Positions 17,873-24,600 of a DNA stretch of 30,298 nt are shown piece after piece (the first letter of the stretch is position 1; the number at the start of each line of letters is the position of its first letter). A model generated the notes under the pieces. The model saw only the letters and a program-made list of their open reading frames with translations. It had not been told where the DNA came from and made no database searches. The position numbers and the translations under genes are program-made. This DNA is from JAUIAI01 sp049680625 (GTDB lineage Bacteria; Pseudomonadota; Gammaproteobacteria; Burkholderiales; Burkholderiaceae_E): the NCBI GenBank assembly GCA_049680625.1, contig JBAUID010000025.1, positions 1 through 30,298 of the forward strand. The letters are read 5' to 3'.

Positions 17873-18565
17873 ATGGGTAAGTCCGCAAAAAACAGGCGCC
17901 ACAGGCCCGCATCAGGCCAGGTCCTCGGCCAGATTGAGGACTTAAAACAAGTTTTCGCCGAGCAGTTGCACAGGCAACGCGAGCAACAAGAGCGGGTGAT
18001 GTACGAACAAGCTCTGGCCAATCGCGCGGCCCGTGAACGCGAGCGCGAGGCCAATCTGTTCGCCGCAGAATTCAGCGATATTACGCCCCTGCCCGAGAAT
18101 AACCGCGTCCTGCGCCAAACACCGCCGGCACCGCCCGTGCCACGCCAGCGTAACCTTGATGAACAAAAAGCACTTGAGTCAACATTGTCTGATGAGATCG
18201 ACCTGGCCCAATATCTCGAATCTGACGACGCGCTGTCTTATACCGCGCCTGGGGTTGGCCCTGATGTGGCGGGCCGGCTGCGCGGTGGCGCCTGGAGCGT
18301 TACAGCTCAGATTGACTTGCACGGTTTGCGCCGCGATGAGGCGCGGGAAGCCCTGGTTCAATTCCTGGACGATTGCCGGGCAACCACGAAGCGCTGCGTG
18401 CGCGTCATCCATGGTAAAGGCCTGGGCTCGGTCAACCGTGAGCCGGTACTTAAAGACAAAGTACGCAAATGGCTGGTGCAACGCAAAGACGTCATCGCGT
18501 TTTGCCAGACGGCCCCGACTGACGGTGGCAGCGGCGCCCTACTGGTTTTGCTCGCCGGTCGCTGA
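17873..18565 (+). CDS. Smr/MutS2-domain protein, putative endonuclease
   Basis: The 230-residue protein has a charged, largely helical N-terminal half (17-65, with HRQREQQERV and RAAREREREAN) and a C-terminal Smr domain (about 145-228). Smr signatures are IDLHGL (147-152), VIHGKGLGS (178-186) and GGSGALLVLL. It resembles the stand-alone SmrA/SmrB proteins of gammaproteobacteria. Some Smr proteins nick DNA, and SmrB cleaves mRNA at collided ribosomes, so both activities are possible. It follows trxB in an apparent operon and converges on the selenoprotein gene, with 28 bases between stop codons. Confidence 0.88.
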   Translation: MGKSAKNRRHRPASGQVLGQIEDLKQVFAEQLHRQREQQERVMYEQALANRAAREREREANLFAAEFSDITPLPENNRVLRQTPPAPPVPRQRNLDEQKALESTLSDEIDLAQYLESDDALSYTAPGVGPDVAGRLRGGAWSVTAQIDLHGLRRDEAREALVQFLDDCRATTKRCVRVIHGKGLGSVNREPVLKDKVRKWLVQRKDVIAFCQTAPTDGGSGALLVLLAGR

Positions 18566-18593
18566 AGCCGCAGTGAACGAGCTGAGCATGCGC

Positions 18594-19829
18594 TTAGGGC
18601 ACGGTATTCAAACGGTGCCACTCCCTGCGCGGAATCAACGTGAGTTTCGCTTCACGCCTGACCTTTCTGTTGGGATGATCTGTTGCCGCATCGTAAATAG
18701 CCAGCAGTAACTGTCCGGCAGCGGTCTCACCCCAAAACCATTCAGACATCACAACGCTGCTCGGGTTTGCGCCGGGCCGGGCCACGGCGGCCTCCAGGTA
18801 CCAGGTTCTCAAGTCCAGCGCGCTGAGGCGAAGCGTCTGACCAGCATCTAGGGCGGGGTTCGGCAACGACGGGTCCTGCCCTTGCAAGACCTGCCCGAGA
18901 AAGCCCAATGCATCATCCAGTGATAATCCGCTGCTGCCAACGGTGGTACGGCCCTGTTGCCGCTGCTGGGCCAATACGTGCCACGGTCGGAGTGACCCGA
19001 CTTCGGCAGTTACTGCTGCCATTAGATCGCCCTCAGCAGCAGCAGCGGGTCTGGCCGCTGGCAGCGGACAGAACATACCGTCCATTTCTTGTGCCGTGGC
19101 GCGCGGCGCCTCCTCGGGGAAGTCGTCCAGGATAACCGGTCCATCAGTTCGTTCGAGCAAATTCAGCGCACTGCGCAGGACCCGGGTTTGTTGCGCCTGC
19201 TCATGCGGGGCACCAAGCGGTCTGCCCATCTCAAACGTTACCCAAATGGCTCTGGGTGGTCTTATGGTTTCGGTATGCAATCGAATCAGGCTAACCGAAA
19301 CAGTCGGAATCCCGTGGCTTTCCAAAAAGTGCCCAACCACGCTCACGGCGCGGGTGCAATTGGGTCAAACCGGCAACAGAACAACTGCGTTAACCGCATC
19401 AGCATGCAGCATCCCCGCCAGTTCGGCAGCCGTTGGTTCCAGGGCTTGCGGAGTTGCCGTCGCACCCATTAATGAATAGTGAAAATTGGCAACCGAACCG
19501 ACTTCACCGTTGGCCTGCATTGCACGCAGTCGTTCAATTGGAAACACAACGTTGACATCTTGCTGAAAGCCGGTGCGGTCAAAATTAACTGAGACGTGAC
19601 CCATCACCAGTTGATTCGCATCAATATCGCCAGGAAATACCCGATAGCCAGCGTCACCCAGCTGCCAGGCAGGTTGATCGCGCAGATGCAGACCGGCCGT
19701 GGTAATCAGCGCAACCCGTCGCTCTGTTAGCGGTGGGCCCGAGACAAAAGGGCTTGTAGCAAACGGCTCACATTCTTGCTCGCGCATATGCTGCGCCTCA
19801 TCGGGTGGCAGATCAGACAGTCGGACCAT
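18594..19829 (-). CDS. GrdB-like selenoprotein, read through an in-frame TGA (Sec155)
   Basis: Two frames on the minus strand, 19829-19368 and 19364-18594, are in the same phase and separated only by a TGA at 19365-19367. Reading it as selenocysteine gives a 411-residue protein with the redox motif U-P-N-C-T-R (Sec155, Cys158). Both halves then match the glycine/sarcosine/betaine reductase selenoprotein B family: VNFDRTGFQQDVNVVFPIERL and GSVANFHYSLMGAT before the Sec; GIPTVSVSLIR, HTETIRPPRAIWVTF, GRPLGAP and DDFPEEAP after it. A C-terminal extension of about 130 residues (from about 280) has no family I know. ATG 19829 is preferred over ATG 19841, since GGAG lies six bases before it. Anaerobic GrdB partners (GrdA, GrdC, GrdD) are absent nearby, so the reaction is unknown; a thiol-type redox role is inferred. 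Confidence 0.85.
19332..19364 (-). promoter_or_regulatory. candidate bacterial SECIS hairpin following the Sec codon
   Basis: The mRNA directly after UGA folds into an outer 5-bp stem (CCCAA with UUGGG), a six-base 5' bulge, a 6-bp inner stem (CCGCGC with GCGUGG, one G-U pair) and the apical loop CGUGA. The loop begins 17 bases after the UGA and has G as its second base. This fits the published bacterial SECIS rules as I know them: a short apical loop with a guanosine in its first two positions, within roughly 16-37 bases of UGA. It would bind SelB carrying Sec-tRNA. The bases also code for protein, so covariation in relatives is the real test. Confidence 0.7.
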
Positions 19830-19842
19830 CGTTTTCTCCATT

Positions 19843-19870
19843 CATATTTTGGGCAAACATATTTCGGGCA
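19843..19870. repeat. 13-base direct repeat between selenoprotein and hydrolase genes
   Basis: CATATTTTGGGCA (19843-19855) and CATATTTCGGGCA (19858-19870) agree at 12 of 13 positions with a 15-base period. They fill most of the short divergent intergenic region, just upstream of the selenoprotein ribosome site. They may be an operator or a small tandem duplication. Confidence 0.5.
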
Positions 19871-19899
19871 TACGATAGCGCAAACCAACGGTGACAATC

Positions 19900-20646
19900 A
19901 TGATTGAACAGCAAATTGCTATTCCCACCCGCGAAGGCGATATCCCAACTTTTATCTGCCATCCCGAACGCCACGGCCCCTACCCTGCTATTTTTTTGTT
20001 AATGGATGCACCAGGCATCCGCGAGGAACTGCGCGATATGACACGCCGGCTTGCAAGCGCCGGCTATTGCGTGTTGCTGCCCAACTTGTACTACCGGGCC
20101 GGAAACAATCCCGTGTTTGATCCGGCAACCGTGTTAACCGCAGGTAGTGACGAGCACAAACGGATGCGCTCGATTCGCACCCGTATGACCATCCCACCCG
20201 TGATGCGCGATTTTGCCGAACTGATGCGGTTTGCTGACGGCCTGGATGTGACGGTTGCGGGCGCCCCGGTTGGTACCCACGGCTATTGCATGAGCGGGCC
20301 TTATTCACTGGCTGCCGCCGCCGCCTTCCCGGACCGGGTAGCAGCGGCCGCTTCGATTTACGGCACCTGGCTAGTCAGTGACGCAGAACAAAGCCCACAC
20401 ACGACCTTCAAGCAGATACAGGGTGAGGCGTATATCGCGTGCGCCGAACATGACGAGCTGGCCCCACCCGATATGGTTGTGGAGCTCAAACAGTGTTTTG
20501 AAGTGGCCGGGTCGCCCGGCGAAATCGAAGACTATCCAACTGTTCACCATGGCTTTGCCTTTCCGGATCGCTGGTGTTATGACCAGCCAGCCGCCGAACG
20601 GCATTGGGAACGTCTGCATTCACTGTACACCCGGCGATTAAAGTAG
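19900..20646 (+). CDS. dienelactone hydrolase family protein
   Basis: The 248-residue alpha/beta hydrolase has the DLH arrangement with a cysteine nucleophile: GYCMSG (Cys130), Asp185 in CAEHDELAPP, and His217 in VHHGFAFPDR. The oxyanion region FLLMDAPG is also family-like. Such enzymes open lactones or hydrolyse small esters in the cytosol; the true substrate here is unknown. The frame allows a GTG at 19891, but ATG 19900 has GGTGA four bases before it. It is divergent from the selenoprotein gene (70 bases between starts) and converges with the HDOD-like gene, 8 bases between stops. Confidence 0.88.
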   Translation: MIEQQIAIPTREGDIPTFICHPERHGPYPAIFLLMDAPGIREELRDMTRRLASAGYCVLLPNLYYRAGNNPVFDPATVLTAGSDEHKRMRSIRTRMTIPPVMRDFAELMRFADGLDVTVAGAPVGTHGYCMSGPYSLAAAAAFPDRVAAAASIYGTWLVSDAEQSPHTTFKQIQGEAYIACAEHDELAPPDMVVELKQCFEVAGSPGEIEDYPTVHHGFAFPDRWCYDQPAAERHWERLHSLYTRRLK

Positions 20647-20654
20647 GTGTTTCG

Positions 20655-21521
20655 TCAGTGCGCATAGCGACGCAAGACAGTTCTACTCAGCACGGTTAGC
20701 GACTTGTACTGAATCACGGGCTCAGTCATTGAGCGCAACGATGCAACCAGTTGTTCCGCCCGTCCAGCTTGAACCGCCAGTACGTCCTCAAGCGGCGCTT
20801 GAAATACGCGAATCAGGAACAGGCAAAAACCGCTCGCGGGTAACGCGACCGTGGTCTGCTGTTCAACACGAAACCAAACGGGACCATCCGCAATGGCCGC
20901 CGAGCGCCGCTGCGGATGCTGCGAGAAACTGTCATCAGCAGCCAGTGTCCATACGTGGCGACGATAGGGCCCACCGGTTGTCATCATCTGGATCAGCGGC
21001 ACGGCCGAAGCAAGTATGTTGTCGGCCTGCGGGATGACCGAGTGAATCTGCCGGAAGTCCAGACCCAGTTTTTCAGCCGGATCCCATCCCGAAGGCATGG
21101 CAACAGCCAGGGCAACTACGCGGCCAACTTCACCGGGTGCCAACAGAACAATATCTTCCTGTACCTGGCGACGCAGATTCAACAAACTGTCCGCCCCACT
21201 ATCTGGTGCGTTAACTGGCGGGTTAACTGGCCTGTTAACAGGCCAGGTAACCACGCCTGCCCGCGTACGGTCAATATTGTCCGCAGTGCGCATTGGTGAG
21301 GTGCCCAGCACAGCCACCGTTTCGGCCAGGGCCTCGGACAATCCCGGATACCCCCATTCACCCAGTGGCAACCACGCTTCTGTCTGCGCCCGCGTGACGC
21401 AATCCTGAACTGCGCTAAATGCCGCATCACGACTGGTGAGCGGGCCATCATATCGCTGCAAACCAGGACGCATGCGAAAATGTCTGTCTACCGGAAACGG
21501 AATCAGGCTGGGATCAGTCAT
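20655..21521 (-). CDS. HDOD/DUF3445-type heme-dependent oxidative N-demethylase-like protein
   Basis: The 288-residue protein matches DUF3445 (PF11927): MRPGLQRYD, LAVAMPSGWDPAEKLGLDFR, IHSVIP, GGPYRRHVWTL, SQHPQRR, WFRVEQQTTVALPASGFCLF and a C-terminal YKSL. A studied member, HDOD, uses a PAS-fold heme to oxidatively demethylate a secondary methylamine; the activity of this protein is inferred from family only. Residues 93-105 contain a short repeat, PVN in WPVNRPVNPPVN, encoded by a 12-base tandem repeat. A clear ribosome site is not seen before ATG 21521. Next to a GrdB-like gene it hints at turnover of methylated amines such as sarcosine, which remains speculative. Confidence 0.8.
   Translation of the reverse strand: MTDPSLIPFPVDRHFRMRPGLQRYDGPLTSRDAAFSAVQDCVTRAQTEAWLPLGEWGYPGLSEALAETVAVLGTSPMRTADNIDRTRAGVVTWPVNRPVNPPVNAPDSGADSLLNLRRQVQEDIVLLAPGEVGRVVALAVAMPSGWDPAEKLGLDFRQIHSVIPQADNILASAVPLIQMMTTGGPYRRHVWTLAADDSFSQHPQRRSAAIADGPVWFRVEQQTTVALPASGFCLFLIRVFQAPLEDVLAVQAGRAEQLVASLRSMTEPVIQYKSLTVLSRTVLRRYAH
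21210..21245. repeat. three-copy 12-base tandem repeat inside the HDOD-like gene
   Basis: GTTAACTGGCGG, GTTAACTGGCCT and GTTAACAGGCCA follow each other without gaps, each opening with GTTAAC. The period is a multiple of three, so the frame is kept. It encodes the Pro-Val-Asn repeat at residues 93-105, probably a surface loop expanded by slippage. Confidence 0.85.
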
Positions 21522-21587
21522 TCAGTGGTTGCACTCAACGGGCCCGGTCTGTTGTCATCGAAAAAATTTTACTCGCGTTAGGCATTC

Positions 21588-22244
21588 ATGAATCCAGAAG
21601 TACTGAACGAATTATTGCAGAACCATTTGCCGGAACTCGCCGTTGCCGGGGCCCTCGCCTGGGGCGCCGGGTTGCGCCTGTACCTTGTGGTTTTTATGTT
21701 CGGGCTGGCCGGCGCCATGGGTTGGTGGGATCTGCCCGGGCACCTGGACATCTTGCAGCACCCACTCGTGATTGGTGCCGCCGGCCTGATGAGTATTGTC
21801 GAGTTCTTCGGCGATAAGCTGCCTTTTCTCGACACGGTCTGGGATGCAGCCCACACGGTTATTCGTATCCCGGCGGGGGCAGCCCTGGCGGGCGCGGTCT
21901 TTGGCGATTCCGGCGCAGCCATCACACTGGCGGCTGCATTGCTGGGCGGTTCGGTCACCGCCGCAACCCATCTTGGAAAGTCCGGCACTCGCGCCGCAGC
22001 CAATACCTCCCCCGAACCACTGTCGAACGCCGTTTTGTCGATCACTGAAGACGTTGCCGTGGTCGGCGGCACTATATTGGCAGTAACCCATCCGGCCGTT
22101 TTCCTGGTGCTGTTGCTTGTCTTTCTTATTTGCCTGTTTTTCCTGCTTCGCCTGGTGATCAGGGGCTGGAAACGGTTGCGGGAATCGCGGCGCAATACCG
22201 GATTGATGAAACGGGTTCGCGAGCGGTTCGGACTCCTCAGCTAA
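21588..22244 (+). CDS. DUF4126-family integral membrane protein
   Basis: The 218-residue protein has about five hydrophobic segments and fits the DUF4126 family: GLRLYLVVFMFGLAG near the start, then VEFFGDKLPFLDTVWDAAHTVIRIPAGA and ALLGGSVTAATHLGKSGTRAAAN, and EPLSNAVLSITED. The last helix (about 165-190) is followed by a basic cytoplasmic tail (RGWKRLRESRRN). The function of the family is unknown. TTAGG lies upstream of the ATG at a usable distance. It is divergent from the HDOD-like gene across 66 bases and is followed by 218 non-coding bases. Confidence 0.82.
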   Translation: MNPEVLNELLQNHLPELAVAGALAWGAGLRLYLVVFMFGLAGAMGWWDLPGHLDILQHPLVIGAAGLMSIVEFFGDKLPFLDTVWDAAHTVIRIPAGAALAGAVFGDSGAAITLAAALLGGSVTAATHLGKSGTRAAANTSPEPLSNAVLSITEDVAVVGGTILAVTHPAVFLVLLLVFLICLFFLLRLVIRGWKRLRESRRNTGLMKRVRERFGLLS

Positions 22245-22462
22245 GCAAAATTTACGTTAGCGTCGACCGGCCGGTCGTGCACCATTGGGAACACCAGTAG
22301 CTGGAACGCACAAAATTAAAGAGATAAAAAAATAACATTGCGACACAAGTTGTTGCGCTGTGCTCCAATTACGCGACCGCGCATCCGTCTGTCGGAAAAG
22401 CTGCTGATTAGCCACCTACTGCTAGCCCAAGATAACGGCTTCATCAGCTGAAAAGGCAAGCA

Positions 22463-22762
22463 ATGACTACCGCTACCGACACCACAAATGAACAGACTCG
22501 AAGCACAACCGATTCACCCATTGATCAGGTTCGAGAAATTTTGTTTGGCCACGCGCAGCGCGAAAACGAGGCCGGCGTAGCCGCTGTACAGCACCAACTC
22601 GTCGCGCTCGACAAGAGCCTCAGTGTACAGGTGGCTCAGTTACAAGCTGACCTGAGCCGAATCGAAAAACAACTCGCACAACGCCAGGACGTAACGATTT
22701 CATCCATTGGTGCGGCGATCGAGGGCCTTGGTCGGTCAATCAAAGACATGGCCAAAGCCTGA
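22463..22762 (+). CDS. small coiled-coil protein, first gene of the GTPase module
   Basis: The 99-residue product has a polar N-terminus (1-20), then IDQVREILFGHAQRENEAGV, then a helical heptad-rich region (about 40-75, with QVAQLQADLSRIEKQLAQRQ) and an amphipathic end (AAIEGLGRSIKDM). The ILFG segment and following helix resemble short proteins that I recall next to roadblock/OmpA-type membrane proteins in other bacteria; the family has no function assigned. AAGG lies six bases before the ATG. The next gene starts 8 bases after its stop, so the two are almost certainly cotranscribed. It probably oligomerises or bridges partners of the module. Confidence 0.75.
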   Translation: MTTATDTTNEQTRSTTDSPIDQVREILFGHAQRENEAGVAAVQHQLVALDKSLSVQVAQLQADLSRIEKQLAQRQDVTISSIGAAIEGLGRSIKDMAKA

Positions 22763-22770
22763 GAATCAAC

Positions 22771-24021
22771 ATGAATAGCGATGAAAACGGCTTGCAAGTC
22801 CCGGCACACGAATTTCAAAAGTTGCGTCGCTTACTTATCGCCGGCGAAATCGCCGCGCTTGAGCAATTGACCGAGCAAGTCCGGCGCCTGAATCAGCGGG
22901 TCGGTGACAATGTCGCCTTCCGTGCATCTGTTGCCCAGGTACTCGCAGACGCACTGGCCGACACGCATCAGCGCGACCCTTCCGTGCTTGGCGCAGTAGT
23001 GTCACCCCTGGTTGTCCAGGGCATGAAAGATTCAACCGATGACATCGTTGAAGTGATGTATCCGCTGACCGGAAGAATGGTTGCGTCGTCGGTAAAAAAC
23101 GCAATCAAAACATTGTCTGACAAAATCAATGCACAGATCGAGTCACGCTTTGCCCCACGCGTTATCTTGTCAGGGCTCCGTGCCCGAATCGCCGGGCAGG
23201 CAGTCAGCGACATACTGATCGCCGACAGCAACAAACCGGATGTAGTGCGGGCAATGATTTTCGACAAAGCGTCGGGGGAAATACTGGCTTCCTGGCACTC
23301 AGTGCACGAGCAGACGGGGAACTACAACAACCCCGAGCTGGTCAGCGCACTGATGGCCGCATTAAACAATATGGCCGAAGAAACATTTGAATCAAACACC
23401 GGTGGCCTGCGCTCTCTGGAATTGGACGGCAAAAACATTGCGATTCGGCGCTCAGGCAAACATATGGTCGTACTGGAAGTGGCCGGTGAACTACACCATC
23501 GACAAGAACAACAACTCGATGCCGCTTTTGTCCAAGCCATCGAAACCCTTAACGCCAGAGATAGCAAATGCGGTGATACCCGCTACGCGCGGGCATCCAT
23601 AGCGTTAGAACAACTGGTCGGTGCGGTATTGGACGGAGTCCGTTCTCAGGCAGGCAAAGCAGTCAAATCAGATACTCAGAAAAGTCGTCGGTTAGCTCGT
23701 TCGCACCAGACCAGGCTGATCACTAGCCTGGCTGTCGCACTGTGCTGCGTGCTGGCATGGCCGCTGTGGTCGATGCTACAAGACTATCGACTCGACCGGG
23801 ATGTCGCCAACGTACAAAGCCTGATCAGGCAGCATCCACAGTTAATGTACTTCCCCGTTTCTGCGGCGCCGAGATACGAGTCTGGCCGCATCGAGATCAC
23901 TGGACTCATTCCAAATGGCACCGACGTCAGGCAGCTGTATCAAGAGTTGAGCGCGGCAAGCGGTCGTACGCTGAACTTCGGTCTGTATCCGATCGTGATA
24001 GCCGGCCAGAAGGCACAATAA
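22771..24021 (+). CDS. membrane protein with roadblock-like cytoplasmic domain and short periplasmic domain
   Basis: The 416-residue protein has a helical N-terminal part (10-135, with KLRRLLIAGEIAALEQL and MYPLTGRMVASSVKNAIKTL) and a mixed alpha/beta part (158-260, VVRAMIFDKASGEILASWHS ... LVSALMAALNNMAEETF ... LRSLELDGKNIAIRR) that reads like a roadblock/longin-type fold. A basic stretch, one membrane helix (about 316-336) and an 80-residue periplasmic tail with BON-like pattern (RIEITGLIPNG) follow. Larger relatives known to me carry a C-terminal OmpA domain; none is present. Roadblock proteins act as partners or GAPs of small GTPases, which fits the GTPase gene 31 bases downstream. The assignment is from pattern, without structure prediction. 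Confidence 0.7.
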   Translation: MNSDENGLQVPAHEFQKLRRLLIAGEIAALEQLTEQVRRLNQRVGDNVAFRASVAQVLADALADTHQRDPSVLGAVVSPLVVQGMKDSTDDIVEVMYPLTGRMVASSVKNAIKTLSDKINAQIESRFAPRVILSGLRARIAGQAVSDILIADSNKPDVVRAMIFDKASGEILASWHSVHEQTGNYNNPELVSALMAALNNMAEETFESNTGGLRSLELDGKNIAIRRSGKHMVVLEVAGELHHRQEQQLDAAFVQAIETLNARDSKCGDTRYARASIALEQLVGAVLDGVRSQAGKAVKSDTQKSRRLARSHQTRLITSLAVALCCVLAWPLWSMLQDYRLDRDVANVQSLIRQHPQLMYFPVSAAPRYESGRIEITGLIPNGTDVRQLYQELSAASGRTLNFGLYPIVIAGQKAQ

Positions 24022-24052
24022 TGAACAATAACCAAAGCCCCAGGAGTATTCA

Positions 24053-24562
24053 ATGAGCTACAAGGTCATGATGCTGGGCGACTCAGGCGTTGGTAAAACG
24101 TCGATATCGCGCCGGCTAAAATTCAATGCCTTCGACACGCAGCACAAATCGACAATTGGGGTCGAACTGTATTCTCTTGATGCAATCAGCAACGACCCGG
24201 CGACAAAAATTGTTCTGTGGGATACTGATGGCCGCTTCGGCGACAAGTTATTCGAGCGCGTTTTCCTCAAAGGCGCTGATGCGGCGATTATCGTCGCCGA
24301 CATCACTAATACCGAAAGCATCGAATCAATGCTCAGACTCGGCAACCAGTTTCAACAGGTATTTGCGCTGGCGCCCGTTCAGTTTGTTCTGAACAAATCT
24401 GACCTGACGACGCTCAGCGATGAACGGATGAATGACTTGCGATCACAGTGCGAACACTTGCAAGTATGCAGCGCTCTAACAGGAGACGGGGTAATGCGGG
24501 CAATTTCCGAACTAAGCAACTATCTGGTGGGGAACCTGCCAGCGCTTGATTCAGCCGGCTAA
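24053..24562 (+). CDS. Ras/Rab-like small GTPase
   Basis: The 169-residue protein is one GTPase domain in Rab-like form: G1 GDSGVGKTS (9-17), switch I KSTIGVEL with Thr34, G3 WDTDGR (56-61), G4 NKSD (114-117) and G5 CSALTG (139-144). In Ras and Rab proteins G3 reads DTAGQ; here the catalytic Gln is Arg61 and the Ala is Asp. Intrinsic hydrolysis may thus be weak, or a partner may supply catalysis. There is no C-terminal CAAX box or membrane segment, so it is a soluble switch. CAGGAG six bases before ATG supports the start. It is the third gene of the coiled-coil/membrane protein/GTPase unit and converges on a histidine kinase gene. Confidence 0.9.
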   Translation: MSYKVMMLGDSGVGKTSISRRLKFNAFDTQHKSTIGVELYSLDAISNDPATKIVLWDTDGRFGDKLFERVFLKGADAAIIVADITNTESIESMLRLGNQFQQVFALAPVQFVLNKSDLTTLSDERMNDLRSQCEHLQVCSALTGDGVMRAISELSNYLVGNLPALDSAG

Positions 24563-24600
24563 GTTCGACGCGGCACCAGTACCAGCACCAGAAATTACGC

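Noticed and set aside
18594..19841. selenoprotein locus as a pseudogene or two separate genes
   Set aside because: The TGA falls exactly at the family redox position, the phase is unbroken, both sides are conserved and a SECIS-like hairpin follows; a random nonsense mutation would not give this combination.
22264..22277. 14-base perfect palindrome CGACCGGCCGGTCG upstream of the GTPase module
   Set aside because: No T-run follows, and short GC palindromes are common in such DNA; kept only as a possible operator.
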